Origin: Symbiodinium natans
Taxonomy: Eukaryota; Sar; Dinophyceae; Suessiales; Symbiodiniaceae
Length of the DNA stretch: 64,000 nt
Reading direction: 5' to 3'
NCBI GenBank assembly: GCA_905221605.1
Contig: CAJNDS010000691.1
Location: 124,001-188,000, forward strand
Made by a program: the position numbers and the translations under genes. Shown here piece by piece: positions 1 to 9,180 of the stretch (within the stretch, counting starts at the first letter, position 1; each line of letters starts with the position of its first letter). The notes beneath the pieces are model-generated. The model did not search any database. It worked only from the letters and a program-made list of their open reading frames with translations, and was not told the DNA's origin.

Positions 1-210
1 TTGTTGTTGGGTCCTAATCCCGATTATAATTTCTAAGGACCCATGTAGGGGGACTTTGAGTAACATTGATACATTTTTTATGGGTCCTTCTCCCGATTAT
101 CAAACCTAAGAACCCATAAGAAGTCGATGGCTCCTGAGCCGTATCAAAGCCCTAAGAACCCATAGAGTATTGTTTTTATTGGGTCCCCAAACAATAACAA
201 TCCCTTGTAG
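1..210. other. Non-coding leader with short inverted phrases
   Basis: I see no coding sequence here. Phrases of the type GGGTCCTnnTCCCGATTAT followed by AAGGACCC or AAGAACCC recur twice, forming weak inverted repeats that suggest a degraded foldback element inside an intron. The stretch ends in a plausible AG acceptor at 209-210. Confidence 0.4.
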
Positions 211-556
211 AGGCAATTTATGGCATACCCCACAACTCACCACATGTTCTGCGGATCTCGCCCTCGGGAATCACTCTACATGGGGACTATGGGGATGGCG
301 GGCATAAGTGGCACGGCGCGTCGCCCGCGCCCAACGGCGACATCGTGTCGGTTCCCGCCAATGCGGACTCGGTGCTCATCATACGCCCAGGGCCCGAGCC
401 TGAGATGTTCGAGATTGGAGACTCGTTGTGCGTGAAAAGTGGAAGACACCGCAGCGACCGCAAGTACAAGTTTCTGGGTGCCATGACGGGCCCCGACGGC
501 ATGGTCTACTGCTTCCCGAGTGGGAGTGAGCGCGTCTTGCAAATCAACACAGAGGC
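211..556 (+). CDS. Exon of a beta-propeller-like repeat protein
   Basis: After an AG at 209-210 the frame stays open and reads a repeated ~45-residue pattern: IYGIP...VLRISP, then KWHGA...NGDIVSVPANADSVLIIRP, then KYKFLG...GPDGMVYCFPS...RVLQI. Each unit has a Trp/Tyr-rich start, an N/D-G turn, a short strand with a Pro, and a hydrophobic V-L-x-I strand. This is how NHL/SMP-30-like beta-propeller blades look. I recognise the style, not a named family. The next exon at about 670 continues the same blade pattern, which supports the + strand and the frame. The 3' splice point is not fixed; it lies near 550-556. Function is unknown; propellers usually bind partners or substrates. Confidence 0.7.
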
Positions 557-669
557 CTTGCAACTTACTTAGCCAACAGCTGAACTTTAAACTTGTTGGA
601 CTTCCTTAGTAGGAATAATAAATGCATCACCTGTTTTTTTCTCCCTTGGTTCTTGGAAAAGTAAGGCAA

Positions 670-949
670 GTACGCGAGGTGGGGCCAAACCTCTTTGACA
701 TGGAGCGCATCTGCCAGAACAAGTGGCAAAACGGCCTGACACTGGCCGAAAATGTTTATGCCATACCACTGGCTGGCGAGAGTCTCCTTCGCATCGATTG
801 CAGTCAAGACCCACCTCTTGTGACCACCTGGCCTCTTCCAAGCCCCCACAGATTGCTGGACAAGTGGGAAGGTGGCATCATTGCCCCCAACGGCGTCATC
901 TACACTGTGCCCAACAATCACAAGGCAATTCTCCGGATCGAAGCGCCAG
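670..949 (+). CDS. Second exon of the beta-propeller-like protein
   Basis: The frame reads VREVGPNLF...KWQNGLTL...VYAIPLAGESLLRID, then TWPLPSPHRLLDKWEGG...NGVIYTVPNNHKAILRIEAP. These are two or three more blades of the unit seen in the exon at 211-556. A GT donor at 950-951 leaves phase 1, which matches an AG at 1327-1328 and gives an in-frame join to the next exon. The start at 670 is a best guess (AG at 668-669). The downstream intron begins with poly-C and ends in CCCTAAA repeats. Confidence 0.65.
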
Positions 950-1328
950 GTGGAGGTTGACCAAAATAGTAGGACCCCCCCCTCCCCCCCCCCGAGTAAA
1001 GATCCCCAAATAGTGCCAAATAGTAGGAGCCCCTTGTAGTAAGGCCCCCAAGAAGATACCCATAGGGGACCCCCTACTGTAGATCCCCAAGTAGTAGGAT
1101 TTTGCAACAAGGACCCCAAGAAGGTACCCATAGGGCACCCCCCAAAATAGATCCCAAAATAGTAGGCCCCTTTGTGAACCCTCAATATAGATCCCTAAAT
1201 CGTAGGAGCCGCTTTGTAATAAGGACCCCGACCCCTAATTTCGGAAACAAACCCTAAACCCTAAACCCTAAACCCTAAACCCTAAACCCTTAATTTCAAA
1301 CCCTAAACCCTAAACTCTATAAACCCAG

Positions 1329-1426
1329 GTCCCCAGCCGACGGGGAACGCGGGCACAGCGGAGACTGCCGACGCCGACATCCCCTACCTCTCAGGCATTC
1401 CCACACTGCGTTCCAGCGCTCATAGG
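1329..1426 (+). CDS. Small exon downstream of the propeller exons
   Basis: The acceptor at 1327-1328 is preceded by CCCTAAA repeats. It joins in phase to the exon ending at 949 and gives a continuous frame reading GNAGTAETADADIPYLSGIP. A GT at 1427-1428 is a plausible donor, followed by TTTAGGG repeats. The segment looks like a linker between the propeller and whatever follows. No domain is recognised. Confidence 0.5.
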
Positions 1427-1739
1427 GTCAAGCAGCTGGGTCTCTTTTTAAGGGTTTAGGGTTTAGGGTTTGGGGTTTAGGGTTTAAGGTTTAAGGTTTA
1501 GGGTTTAGGGTGTAGGTCAGGGTAGTTGCATGGGCCTTAGTATGGTCCCTAACCTCCTTGAAAGGGGTTCTGATGTAGGGGACCTTAATTTGCAGAGGGT
1601 ACATAAGGGGTCCTCTGTCTAAGGGCCCATACGAACAGTGGACCCTTTTCGCTTTCTAGGGGGTTCTCGGTTCCTTCTGAGACTACACAGTACTAGATTG
1701 GGAGCTCTTTTTTGCTCCTAGCCTGCTGAAGATCTCAGG

Positions 1740-1955
1740 TATGCTCCACAAAGTCGGAAGCACGATCCTAATCCAAAGAGTCGTGACGGCAAGGAGACTC
1801 GGACAGCGTGCTTGCCGGACAGCCTGCTGAAAGAAGAGGTCTTTTCCTACGACTCGTCCGTTTACAACATGCGCATGGCCGTTGTTTCCTTGCTGAAGCA
1901 GTGCGATGCAGATATTGTGGGCAGCTTCCGCGGGGACGGGGAATCCAAGTTAGAG
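1740..1955 (+). CDS. Exon, unrecognised
   Basis: After CAG at 1736-1738 the frame is open and reads KSRDGKETRTACLPDSLL, then YDSSVYNMRMAVVSLLKQ, then DADIVGSFRGDGESKLED. Codon use and composition look like protein. The phase does not match the preceding exon directly, so an exon may be missing or a boundary shifted. I cannot assign a family. Confidence 0.5.
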
Positions 1956-2325
1956 GACCTCTCATTCAAACCGATTCAAACCCCCCAACAAGACTTTTTG
2001 ACTTCCTTGTAAACATGCTCTCCTCTCGGCTTCATTCAGGGGGGTCCACTTGTCGTACTATCCTGGACATGGGTGCCAAGGAGCCCATACTGTGTAATAT
2101 AGGGGCCTTAATGACTAGAATAGGGTTTTGGGGGTTATTCTATTGTAATGATAAAGGGACCTTGAGAGAAGCATATTAGTAGTTATTCCGACCCCTATTT
2201 TAGATAAGACTGTGTGTGGACCCTCTGTGGGCTAGAGCATGGGCAGAGGCGGGAAGACTTCAGAGCCAAGGAAGCCTCTTTCATGGGTTCCCCTACTACA
2301 CGCCGCCTCTATACTGCCCCTTCTG

Positions 2326-2404
2326 GGTTCCCCCCTCAGAATCAAGGCTATGTAGTATTTAGGGCCTGAATACTACATAGCCTTAATTCTGAAGGGGGGG
2401 AACC
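2326..2404. mobile_element. Foldback element (near-perfect palindrome)
   Basis: About 34 bp at 2326-2359, containing CTATGTAGTATT, is matched by its reverse complement at 2369-2404, containing AATACTACATAG, with a loop of about 9 bp. Both ends carry GGTTCCCC/GGGGAACC. The size and shape are those of a MITE-like foldback element lying in an intron. I found no clear target-site duplication. Confidence 0.6.
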
Positions 2405-2489
2405 TAGTTTAGGGATAACTTAAGCCTAATGAAGGTTTTTGTTTAGGGGGGGGGGGGGGGGAGTATAGAGGGGGGTCGCAGGGGAACCC

Positions 2490-2557
2490 ATGACTCCCAC
2501 GCCCGAGCTGGAGGATTTTTGCGTTCCAACCGACTCGACGTGGAGGTGGGGATACAC
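2490..2557 (+). CDS. Short exon-like island
   Basis: An open stretch reads MTPTPELEDFCVPTDS before running into CCCTAAA repeats. It lies between the exon at 1740 and the StrG-like exons and may belong to the same transcript. Boundaries are uncertain. Confidence 0.3.
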
Positions 2558-2839
2558 CCCAAGTCCTAAACCCTACACCCTAAACCCTAAACCCTAAACC
2601 CTAAGCCTGGTTCCCAAGCGCCAGACCTGTGAAAATCCGAAACCCCAAGCTTCCCACCCAACACCCTCATACACGACCCAGGGGCAAGCACCCTAAGTTT
2701 GACACTTTGTCTACTCTTTGCTTAAGGGCCCCAAAAGAATAACAAGTCATAATCCCTATGTAACCCTTAATAGCGAAGAATATTTTTTGTGGTTCTTAAT
2801 TATTGAGCAATTAGTAGTTGCGGGTTGTGATTCTTGGAG

Positions 2840-2907
2840 TTTCGCGACCCCCTGGGCCAGCGTGTCGTGCTTCAGCTTGAGCGCCTCGGGCTAGAACTCC
2901 TAGGAGC
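2840..2907 (+). CDS. Exon upstream of the StrG-like core
   Basis: The frame reads FRDPLGQRVVLQLERLGLELLG and ends just before TTTAGGG repeats. An amphipathic, Leu-rich helix like this suits the N-terminal part of the StrG-like protein whose core follows at 3674. The exact join was not determined. Further exon-like scraps lie at about 3150-3220 (HVHHSTLKRRPFRFAQN) and 3285-3345 (TRKSIWVGKLGNLF). Confidence 0.45.
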
Positions 2908-3525
2908 CTTAGGGTTTAGGGTTTAGGGTTTAGGGTTTAGGGTTTAGGGTTAAGGTCTACAGAGTTTAGGGGCTGCCCTGGGACCCACTTGGACCTTTGC
3001 TTGTTTCACAGCAAAGTAGGGGGTCTTAAATCGCTAAACTAAACCCTAAACCTTTGCATTGCTGGGGGTTTCCGCAAGTAAGGGTACCTTCTTGGGGTCC
3101 TCATAATACGGGGATCCTACTCTTCGGGGATCTATATTGGGGGTCCTGTATTTTCGCAAGCCCCCATGTCCATCATAGCACTCTAAAGCGGCGCCCCTTT
3201 CGATTCGCGCAGAATGAGTATAACCTTAAACCCGAAACCCGAAACCCTAAACCCTAAACTATAACACTCGGCCGGCCCGGCGCAGGTCTGTCAACGGTGG
3301 AAAATGCGAAGACGCGCAAAAGTATCTGGGTTGGGAAACTTGGGAACCTCTTCCAGAACCCTAAACCCTAAACCCTAAACCCTAAACCCTAAACCCTAAA
3401 TGTGCAATCTCGCTTCACTTTAAATGGGCTGTTCGGGTTCGGAACTCGGAGTTCAGGCTTTAGGGTATGCTGGGCCGAGGAAGTCGGAACTCCAGCTTCG
3501 TCGTGGTGTAGGCTCTTGCTTGGAT

Positions 3526-3669
3526 CCTAAACCCTAAACCCTAAACCCTAAACCCTAAACCCTAAACCCTAAACCCTAAACCCTAAACCCTAAACCCTAA
3601 ACCCTAAACCCTAAACCCTAAACCCTAAACCCTAAACCCCAACCTAAAACCTAAACCCTAACCCTATAC
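3526..3669. repeat. CCCTAAA array, about 20 units
   Basis: A long, nearly perfect run of CCCTAAA on the + strand runs almost up to the AG acceptor at 3672-3673. Its opposite-orientation partners, TTTAGGG runs at 3778-3827 and 3920-3975, lie just after the exon. This is the clearest small example of the exon-flanking arrangement. Confidence 0.95.
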
Positions 3670-3673
3670 CCAG

Positions 3674-3770
3674 GTATTTGTCGGACCAGATCGCCCAGAA
3701 CGAAGCCTTCCTCGCCGAGTTTGACCGGTTGGTCCGCGAAGTGGTTCTGCCCTACATGAGACTTGCGCTG
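3674..3770 (+). CDS. StrG-like protein, exon (YLSDQIAQN...)
   Basis: The frame reads YLSDQIAQNEAFLAEFDRLV, then REVVLPYMRLAL. The acceptor is CAG at 3671-3673 and the donor GT at 3771-3772, leaving phase 0. The 74-nt intron that follows (3771-3844) is mostly TTTAGGG repeat. This is the helical lead-in to the cupin/dioxygenase-like core encoded by the following exons. Confidence 0.7.
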
Positions 3771-3844
3771 GTTTCTGGTTTAGGGTTTAGGGTTTAGGGT
3801 TTAGGGTTTAGGGTTTAGGGTTTAGGGCTCCCATTCGGAGGAAG

Positions 3845-3892
3845 AGGCGCCTTGTGGAGGCTGGTGTCGCCGAGTTCCAGGAGCCGCGAAGT
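3845..3892 (+). CDS. StrG-like protein, 48-nt exon
   Basis: After an AG at 3843-3844 the frame (phase 0) reads RRLVEAGVAEFQEPRS and ends at a GT donor at 3893. Joining this to the exon starting at 4173 (EPMKFYYQRPPTL) is in phase. Both ends are inferred from phase, so an alternative donor at 3910 remains possible. Confidence 0.55.
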
Positions 3893-4172
3893 GTTGGCAC
3901 CAGCTGCAGGTTTTCGGATTAGGGTTTAGGGTTTAGGGTTTGGGGTTTGGGGTTTAGGGTTTAGGGTTTGGGTCTTGGGGTTCAGGGTTTCGGGTTTGGG
4001 ATTTGGGGTCCTTTGGAGTTCTAAGCTCTGGAGCCCTAAGCCCCAGATCCCCAGTAGTCTTTTGAGTTCACGACTCCACCCTAAACCCTAAACCCTAAAC
4101 CCTAAACCCTAAACCCTAAACCCTAAACCCTAAACCCTAAACCCTAAACCCTAAACCCTAAACTCCATGGAG

Positions 4173-4247
4173 GAGCCCATGAAATTCTACTACCAGCGGC
4201 CGCCGACACTGAGGTTGCAGCCTGGCCCTGCGCGCTCTCACGTCAAG
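4173..4247 (+). CDS. StrG-like protein, exon with FYYQRPPTLRLQPGPA
   Basis: The exon reads EPMKFYYQRPPTLRLQPGPA and then RSHVK. It is preceded by a 12-unit CCCTAAA array. It ends in a GC donor (AAG then GCATGAG at 4248), and the join to 4858 gives HVK-AHND without a frame break. The YYQ-PPTLR-QPGP signature and the following H-x-D pair are what I associate with StrG-like proteins, from family memory and unchecked. Confidence 0.75.
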
Positions 4248-4430
4248 GCATGAGGGCCAAGGGTTTGGGGTTTAGGGTTTGGGGTTTGGGGTTTAGGGTT
4301 TAGGGTTTGGGGTTTAGGGTTTAGGGTTTGGGGATTAGGGTTTAGTTTTTAGGGTCTGCCTAGAGCAGCCTGTGTACTTTCAAAAGCAGGGCAGGTGCCT
4401 GATCATTTGCTATACTGACCCTGTTTCGAA

Positions 4431-4538
4431 CCCTAAGGATTCATGTACTTATATAGAGTATACTTGGGCCCTAAAGCTACTATATAGGAACCCCATTAAG
4501 GCCCAAGTATATACTATATAGGTACATGGATCCTTTGG
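4431..4538. mobile_element. 110-bp foldback element, copy 1
   Basis: The terminal inverted repeats are CCCTAAGGATTCATGTAC at the left and GTACATGGATCCTTTGG at the right. The interior is also palindromic (TATACTTGGGCC / GGCCCAAGTATA). It sits in the intron 4248-4857. A second copy at 33398-33505, 29 kb away, differs at only two positions. Flanks are CGAA and GGAA, a possible 4-bp duplication with one mismatch. Confidence 0.85.
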
Positions 4539-4857
4539 GGAAGGTACATGGTTACTCAAGGCAATACTTGTAGGGTTCCCTAAGATTCCTTCTAGAGGGT
4601 CCGCCACTTCCAGCACTCTTCTACCCTAAACCCTAAATCCTAAACCCTAAATCCTAAACCCTAAATCCTAAACCCTAAACCCTAAACCCTAAGGCAACCC
4701 AAGACCACGCTAAGTAGGTAAGTGCCAGCGTTTTTCTTCGGGTATCCGAGGCTCTAAACCCTCAGCCCTCCTTTCATAGCATAGTTTCTTCAGCTTTGCC
4801 CTAAACCCTAAGCCCTAAACCCTAAACCCTAAACCCTAAAGCCGCGAACATGCCGAG

Positions 4858-4972
4858 GCTCATAACGATGCAACCTATGGGCATCAGAATGGCGAGCTGA
4901 ATTTCTGGCTGCCGCTGACGGACCGGAAGCTGACGCAGGTCGACTTGCACTGCGAGTCTGTTGCGGATCAAG
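4858..4972 (+). CDS. StrG-like protein, catalytic-core exon (AHNDATYGHQ)
   Basis: The acceptor is GAG at 4855-4857 and the donor GT at 4973. The frame reads AHNDATYGHQNGELNFWLPL, then TDRKLTQVDLHCESVADQ. The H-N-D triad has the spacing of the HxD metal ligands of double-stranded beta-helix dioxygenases, and GELNFWLPLT is the strand that follows. The upstream intron uses a GC donor (4248-4857); the downstream intron is GT-AG (4973-5211). Confidence 0.8.
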
Positions 4973-5211
4973 GTGTGTGCCTGGGGGAGGGGGGGGGGGG
5001 GGGGGGGGTGGTCGAAGTCCACCCATGACCCCATAAAAGCCCATAGAACCCTAAACTCTCAAGCCCCCAAAAAAGAGTGCGTGCAGATGTATACACATGA
5101 TGTGTATGGAGCTACTAAGCCTTAATAATTAAGCCTTATAATTTAAGCCTTAATAATTAAGTGTTTTGGTAATAATTAAGCCTTAAAAATTAAGCCTTAT
5201 ACACCCCCTAG
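4973..5211 (+). other. Intron with poly-G and TTAATTAA-rich inverted repeats
   Basis: This GT-AG intron is proved by the in-frame join CAA-G/GA-GAC. It holds a 20-G tract at 4989-5008, one CCCTAAA unit, and at about 5117-5197 a set of AAGCCTTAATAATTAAG phrases in both orientations that can form hairpins. Confidence 0.7.
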
Positions 5212-5414
5212 GAGACTACCATGCTGTCGCAGCCGAGCCTGGCGAAATGATTGCCTTTCACGGCTCTTCCTGTCGGCACTACATCAACGCCAACACAACG
5301 CCCTACACCCGCGTCTCCATGGACTTCCGCGTGGGCGTGGAAGGCTTCTTTGACCCAAAGTGGGCGATGGTGGGGACGAGCGACGACCACACACGCCGCG
5401 AAGTTTCACTGTAG
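5212..5414 (+). CDS. StrG-like protein, terminal exon
   Basis: The acceptor is TAG at 5209-5211 and the stop TAG is at 5412-5414. The frame reads GDYHAVAAEPGEMIAFHGSS, then CRHYINANTTPYTRVSMDFR, then VGVEGFFDPKW. The FHG and CRHYINAN histidines and the TRVSMDFR arginine fit the distal His and 2-oxoglutarate-binding Arg of Fe(II) dioxygenase-fold proteins. Whether the propeller exons at 211-949 belong to the same polypeptide is unproven. The StrG-like name is from memory; the fold call (cupin/2OG-type) is firmer than the name. Enzymatic substrate is unknown. Confidence 0.8.
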
Positions 5415-5740
5415 CAGTTTTGGCGCCAGCTGCAAGCTACAAGTACACTGACACATCCGACTGGAGCGGCGCGTCCAAGGGGCTTTCATTTCCTTGGACC
5501 CAAAGCGCAGTAAGCCCCAAACCTGCAACGCAACCAAGTCTTCATCAACTCGAAGACGCGTTTGCGACTCAGGCTAAAAAGAAGGACCCCAATAAGGTGC
5601 TCCTAGTGTCGGAAAGCCACATATTACTAGATTCTGGTATTACTATCTTGTTGTGCGCTGTTGTTATGAGCCCCGGTAGCTCATTGAGGGTAGGGTCTTG
5701 ACGATCGAAACAGAGACGCATGCCTATCAATCCCTCTTGA
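5415..5740 (+). other. Probable 3' region of the StrG-like gene
   Basis: Directly after the stop the sequence is GC-rich but has no convincing protein frame. TTTAGGG repeats begin at about 5740. I read it as 3' untranslated or intergenic sequence. Confidence 0.4.
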
Positions 5741-5813
5741 GGTTTAGGGTTCAGAGTTTAGGGTCTACCTGGGTAGCCGGCCCCCCATCGTAGGGAAAGG
5801 AAGATGCTGTCCC

Positions 5814-5902
5814 TAAACCCTAAACCCTAAACCCTAAACCCTAAACCCTAAACCCTAAACCCTAAACCCTAAACCCTAAACCCTAAACCCTAAACCCTAA
5901 AC
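5814..5902. repeat. CCCTAAA array, about 12 units
   Basis: A perfect run of the C-type unit immediately precedes an exon-like island at 5903-6003. Confidence 0.95.
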
Positions 5903-6003
5903 CAGTTCGAAGTGCAGCCTCGCTCCCAACCATCCCTCACTGCTCTCGAGCTTGCCAGGCTGCTTTCTCCCAGGCCTTTGGGGTCTCGTGCGATGTTTGG
6001 GGT
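5903..6003 (+). CDS. Exon-like island
   Basis: The open frame reads FEVQPRSQPSLTALELARLL and then SPRPLGSRAMFGVAP. It is bounded by CCCTAAA before it and degenerate repeats after it. No family is recognised and the splice sites are not fixed. Confidence 0.3.
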
Positions 6004-6429
6004 CGCCCCTAAACCCCAAACCCTAAACCTTAAGGCCTAAAGCCTAAAGCCTAAAGAGAAAAGCCTCTAAACGCTGAAGCCTGAACACTGAATCTGAAAT
6101 AGGATGAAGTTCAGATTTCAAGACCAGATGAGCTACTATTTGCTCAAGAGCCCTAAAAGAATTAAAAAAACTCATTGTCCCTTTATTACACTTTAAGGCA
6201 TTTTTTTTTTTGTGGGGGGGGGGGGGGGGTTCTCAAGCAACTAGTAGAAAAAGGAAGGCCGAAGGGCAACTTGGGCCAGGCTTCGGGGTTAGGGGCTTAG
6301 GGCTCAGGGGTTTTGGGGGCGGCAGAGGGCGTAGGGTGTAGGGTTTAGGGCTTAGGGTTTAGGGTTTAGGGTTCAGGGTTTAGGGTTTAGGGTTTAGGGT
6401 TCAGGGTTTAGGGTTTAGGGTGTAGGGTT

Positions 6430-6720
6430 TTGCGTTCTGTCATTGATGGCAAATGTGGCTTTGTCTGCTTTGTTCACCTGCCCTTGCGAGCGACATCTCC
6501 AGCAGTGGAGCCAGGCCTTTCGCGAAATCCAGCTGCACTCCTGAATTCCCAGAGAGACTACTCCTTAAACCACACTAAGGATCCCATGTAATTTAGGGTA
6601 TATACCTTAGCTAAGGAATATGGGGCTCTCATGAGTTCTTCACGATGTTGAAGTCCCCACTCCTTGCAGAGTTCACTTGGTCATGTTCTTTGGTTTGCGC
6701 ATGGCCTTGTGGGAGAGTGG
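6430..6720 (+). CDS. Two small exon-like islands
   Basis: At 6468-6543 one frame reads PCERHLQQWSQAFREIQLHS. At 6678-6717, after a TTGCAG acceptor, another reads VHLVMFFGLRMALWESG up to a GT. Both are bounded by TTTAGGG arrays. They could be consecutive exons of an unidentified gene. Confidence 0.25.
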
Positions 6721-7128
6721 TCAGGGTTCAGGTTTAGGGTTTAGGGGTTAAGACACCGTAGAATAGCCCACACCATGCTGACGCGATCAGTCAACCCTAA
6801 ACCCTACACCCTGAACCCTAAACCCTAAACCCTAAACCCCGAACCCTCAACCTTAAGCCCGAAACCCTACGTCGATCTTGCCCATTTCCCGGCTTGATGA
6901 GCTTCCCTTTTTCAAGTACTACAAGGACCGGTCGAAGCTACCACGTCGGCCGTGCACTGGACAAAGGCATGAGCAACATTGGTCTCTATCCCCTATTGGG
7001 TTTAAAGGGATCATGCTCAAGAGTATTTTTCAGAGCACCCGAAAAACCCTCTTTGGTATTGTTTCTGGGTTCCTGAACCCTAAACCCAAAACTCCACAAC
7101 ACTGAACCCCTCAACTAAGATCACAAGA

Positions 7129-7257
7129 GTGCTGCAAGCGGACCCTCCGGACTTTGCAGCGTTTGAACCTGCATGTCTCTGCCGTGAAGCCATGGACGTG
7201 GCATTTGTTGAGCCCAGGGAGAGGCCTTCTGTACCTCTCACGGGGAGTCTTGAAAGG
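7129..7257 (+). CDS. Exon-like island
   Basis: The open frame reads VLQADPPDFAAFEPACLCRE and then AMDVAFVEPRERPSVPL, ending against a TTTAGGG array at 7258. Composition is strongly protein-like. No family is recognised. Confidence 0.4.
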
Positions 7258-7825
7258 GGGGTTTAGGGTTTAGGGTTTAGGGCTTAGGGTTTAGGGTTTA
7301 GGGCTTAGGCTTTAGGGTTTAGGGTTTAGGAGTTTAGGGTTCAGGGTTTAGGGGATTTTTGGGCGGCATAGAGATTGTCATTCTTTGTTTTTTGGAGGGG
7401 GGTTCTTAAGCAAGTGGTAGTTTAGGGTCTAGGGTTTCGGGTCTAGGGTTTAGGGTTGAGGTAGTTAAGGCTTCTTCATACGCCCTAAACCCTTAAACCA
7501 GGGAGAAATATACAGGGTGCACTGGTGCAGATTATAGGGATGACTAGGTTACCTGCCCCTTGCACCCCGACCTCTTGTAACCTTGTACCTTCAAAGAAGA
7601 ACAACTATGTGGGTATTTCCCAAAGTAGGGCTACCCCTTTTATACCCCAAATAGAAGAGAATCCTTCTAAAGGGACGCCCTAGAAAGGGAACCCCTGTTT
7701 TTCGGAGACACCCGAAATATGCCCCCCCCCCCCCCCCCCCGAATTCGAGCATGCTTCTGTGAACTTTAAGGAGGTTGGCAGACCCTGTGGCCTGAACCCG
7801 AGGGAATGTCGGACAACACTACCAA

Positions 7826-8055
7826 GCCCCTAAACCCTATAAACCCTATAAACCCTATAAACCTTAAACCCTATAAACCCTATAAAACCTATAAACCCTA
7901 TAAACCCTATAAACCCTATAAACCCTATAAACCCTATAAACCCTATAAACCCTATAAACCCTATAAACCCTATAAACCCTATAAACCCTATAAACCCTTT
8001 AAACCCTATAAACCCTATAAACCCTATAAACCCTATAAACCCTATAAACCCTAGA
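7826..8055. repeat. Nine-base variant array (AAACCCTAT)n
   Basis: About 230 bp of the 9-bp unit AAACCCTAT replaces the usual 7-bp unit. Because 9 is a multiple of 3, it translates as an endless Lys-Pro-Tyr repeat, which I regard as an artefact of the repeat. A short related array lies at 25690-25760. Confidence 0.95.
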
Positions 8056-8109
8056 CCCTAAACCCCCTAAACTCTTAACCCCCAGACCCTTAACCCAAAC
8101 CCCCCAAAC

Positions 8110-8530
8110 CCTGAATCCCGAAGGGGGGGCGTGGCCACAAAGCGGGCCTCTACTGCAGCCCCACGCCGGCAGAAAGGTTTCGGAGAGATCGGCCTTCAGA
8201 GTTCCAAGGGGTAGGGTTTGGGGTTTAGGGTTTAGGGTTTAGGGTTTAGGGTTTAGGGTTTAGGGTTTAGGGTTTAGGGTTTAGGGTTCAGGGTTATTTA
8301 AGGGCTTAGGGTTTCGGGTTGACTGGTGATCTCGGGCGTAGGGCTTAGGGAACGGAAAGCCTCAAGCTGAAGATGTCTGTGTCCTGCACACTTTGAAGAT
8401 CCAGGGGGTAAGGCACCCCCCAGCCCTAAGCCCAAACCCTAGACCCTACACTCAGGTGTCAGTCGCCATGACTGTTGCTCGTTACACTGCGCCGGGCATG
8501 CCTGTGGCGTGGCTGCAGGGCAACCCTAGA
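8110..8530 (+). CDS. Two exon-like islands
   Basis: At 8118-8207 the frame reads GGVATKRASTAAPRRQKGFG and then EIGLQSS, lying between the C-type array and a G-type array at 8215-8295. At 8457-8525 it reads VSVAMTVARYTAPGMPVAWL. Both look coding, but joins and identity are unknown. Confidence 0.3.
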
Positions 8531-8582
8531 CCATGCGGTAGGAAGAGACGGTGGAATACGTTTTAATTTTAATGCATTCAAG

Positions 8583-8701
8583 TTGGGATGTTCGAACCTA
8601 TGCTAACAGTCCTTAACAGGGATTATAGTACCCCCTGTTATACTCCCGGTTAAGGACTCTTGTATAAGGGGGAACATCCCTGTATAAGGGGAAAATCCCA
8701 A
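8583..8701. mobile_element. Foldback element with 8-bp target duplication, copy 1
   Basis: The element begins TTGGGATGTTC and ends with its complement-like AAAATCCCAA. It contains the internal inverted pair AACAGTCCTTAAC / GTTAAGGACT. It is flanked by a perfect 8-bp direct repeat CATTCAAG (8575-8582 and 8702-8709). Related copies lie at 10556-10662, 36988-37089 and about 23370-23490. An 8-bp duplication is typical of hAT-type transposition (known for that superfamily). Confidence 0.85.
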
Positions 8702-8779
8702 CATTCAAGGATTCTGGCAATGTCCTTGTTTAATAGGTTACTCCAGGCAAACCCTGAATCCGAAATTTGCCATCCCCAG

Positions 8780-9180
8780 GATTCCTAAACCCTAAGTCCT
8801 AAACCCGAATCCCTAAAGACCCCAAACCCTAAGTCGTAAGTCGTAACCCTGAGTCCTGAACCCTAAGTCCTAAACCCTAAGTCCGAATCCCCAAACCCCA
8901 AACCCTAAACCCTTAACCCTAACCCTAAACCTGCCAGGTTTGGGGGCTGACCCAAGCAGCGGGGTACAGGGTTTCGAGGTAGGACCTTGGGACATTGTCT
9001 AGGACCCAGAGCAGGCCCCGATTCCACTTGTTTAGGTTTAGGGTTTAGGGTTTAGGGTTTAGGGTTTAGGGTTTAGGGTTTAGGGTTAGGGTTTAGGGTT
9101 TAGGGTTTAGGGTTTAGGGTTTAGGGTTTAGGGTTTAGGGTTTAGGGTTTAGGGTTTAGGGTTTAGGGTTTAGGGCTACC
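8780..9180. repeat. C-type then G-type telomere-like arrays
   Basis: Degenerate CCCTAA-like units (8780-8935) are followed by about 100 bp of GC-rich sequence and then a long TTTAGGG array (9031-9177, about 20 units). The central island has no convincing frame. Confidence 0.85.

Noticed and set aside
565-1185. A 206-residue minus-strand protein with Gly/Trp/Leu repeats
   Set aside because: It is the reverse of the propeller exon plus repeated intron phrases (CCCCAAATAGTAGGA); the + strand reading carries the real pattern.
7806-8054. A Lys-Pro-Tyr repeat protein
   Set aside because: It is simply the 9-bp telomere-like variant read in frame; there is no unique coding sequence on either side.
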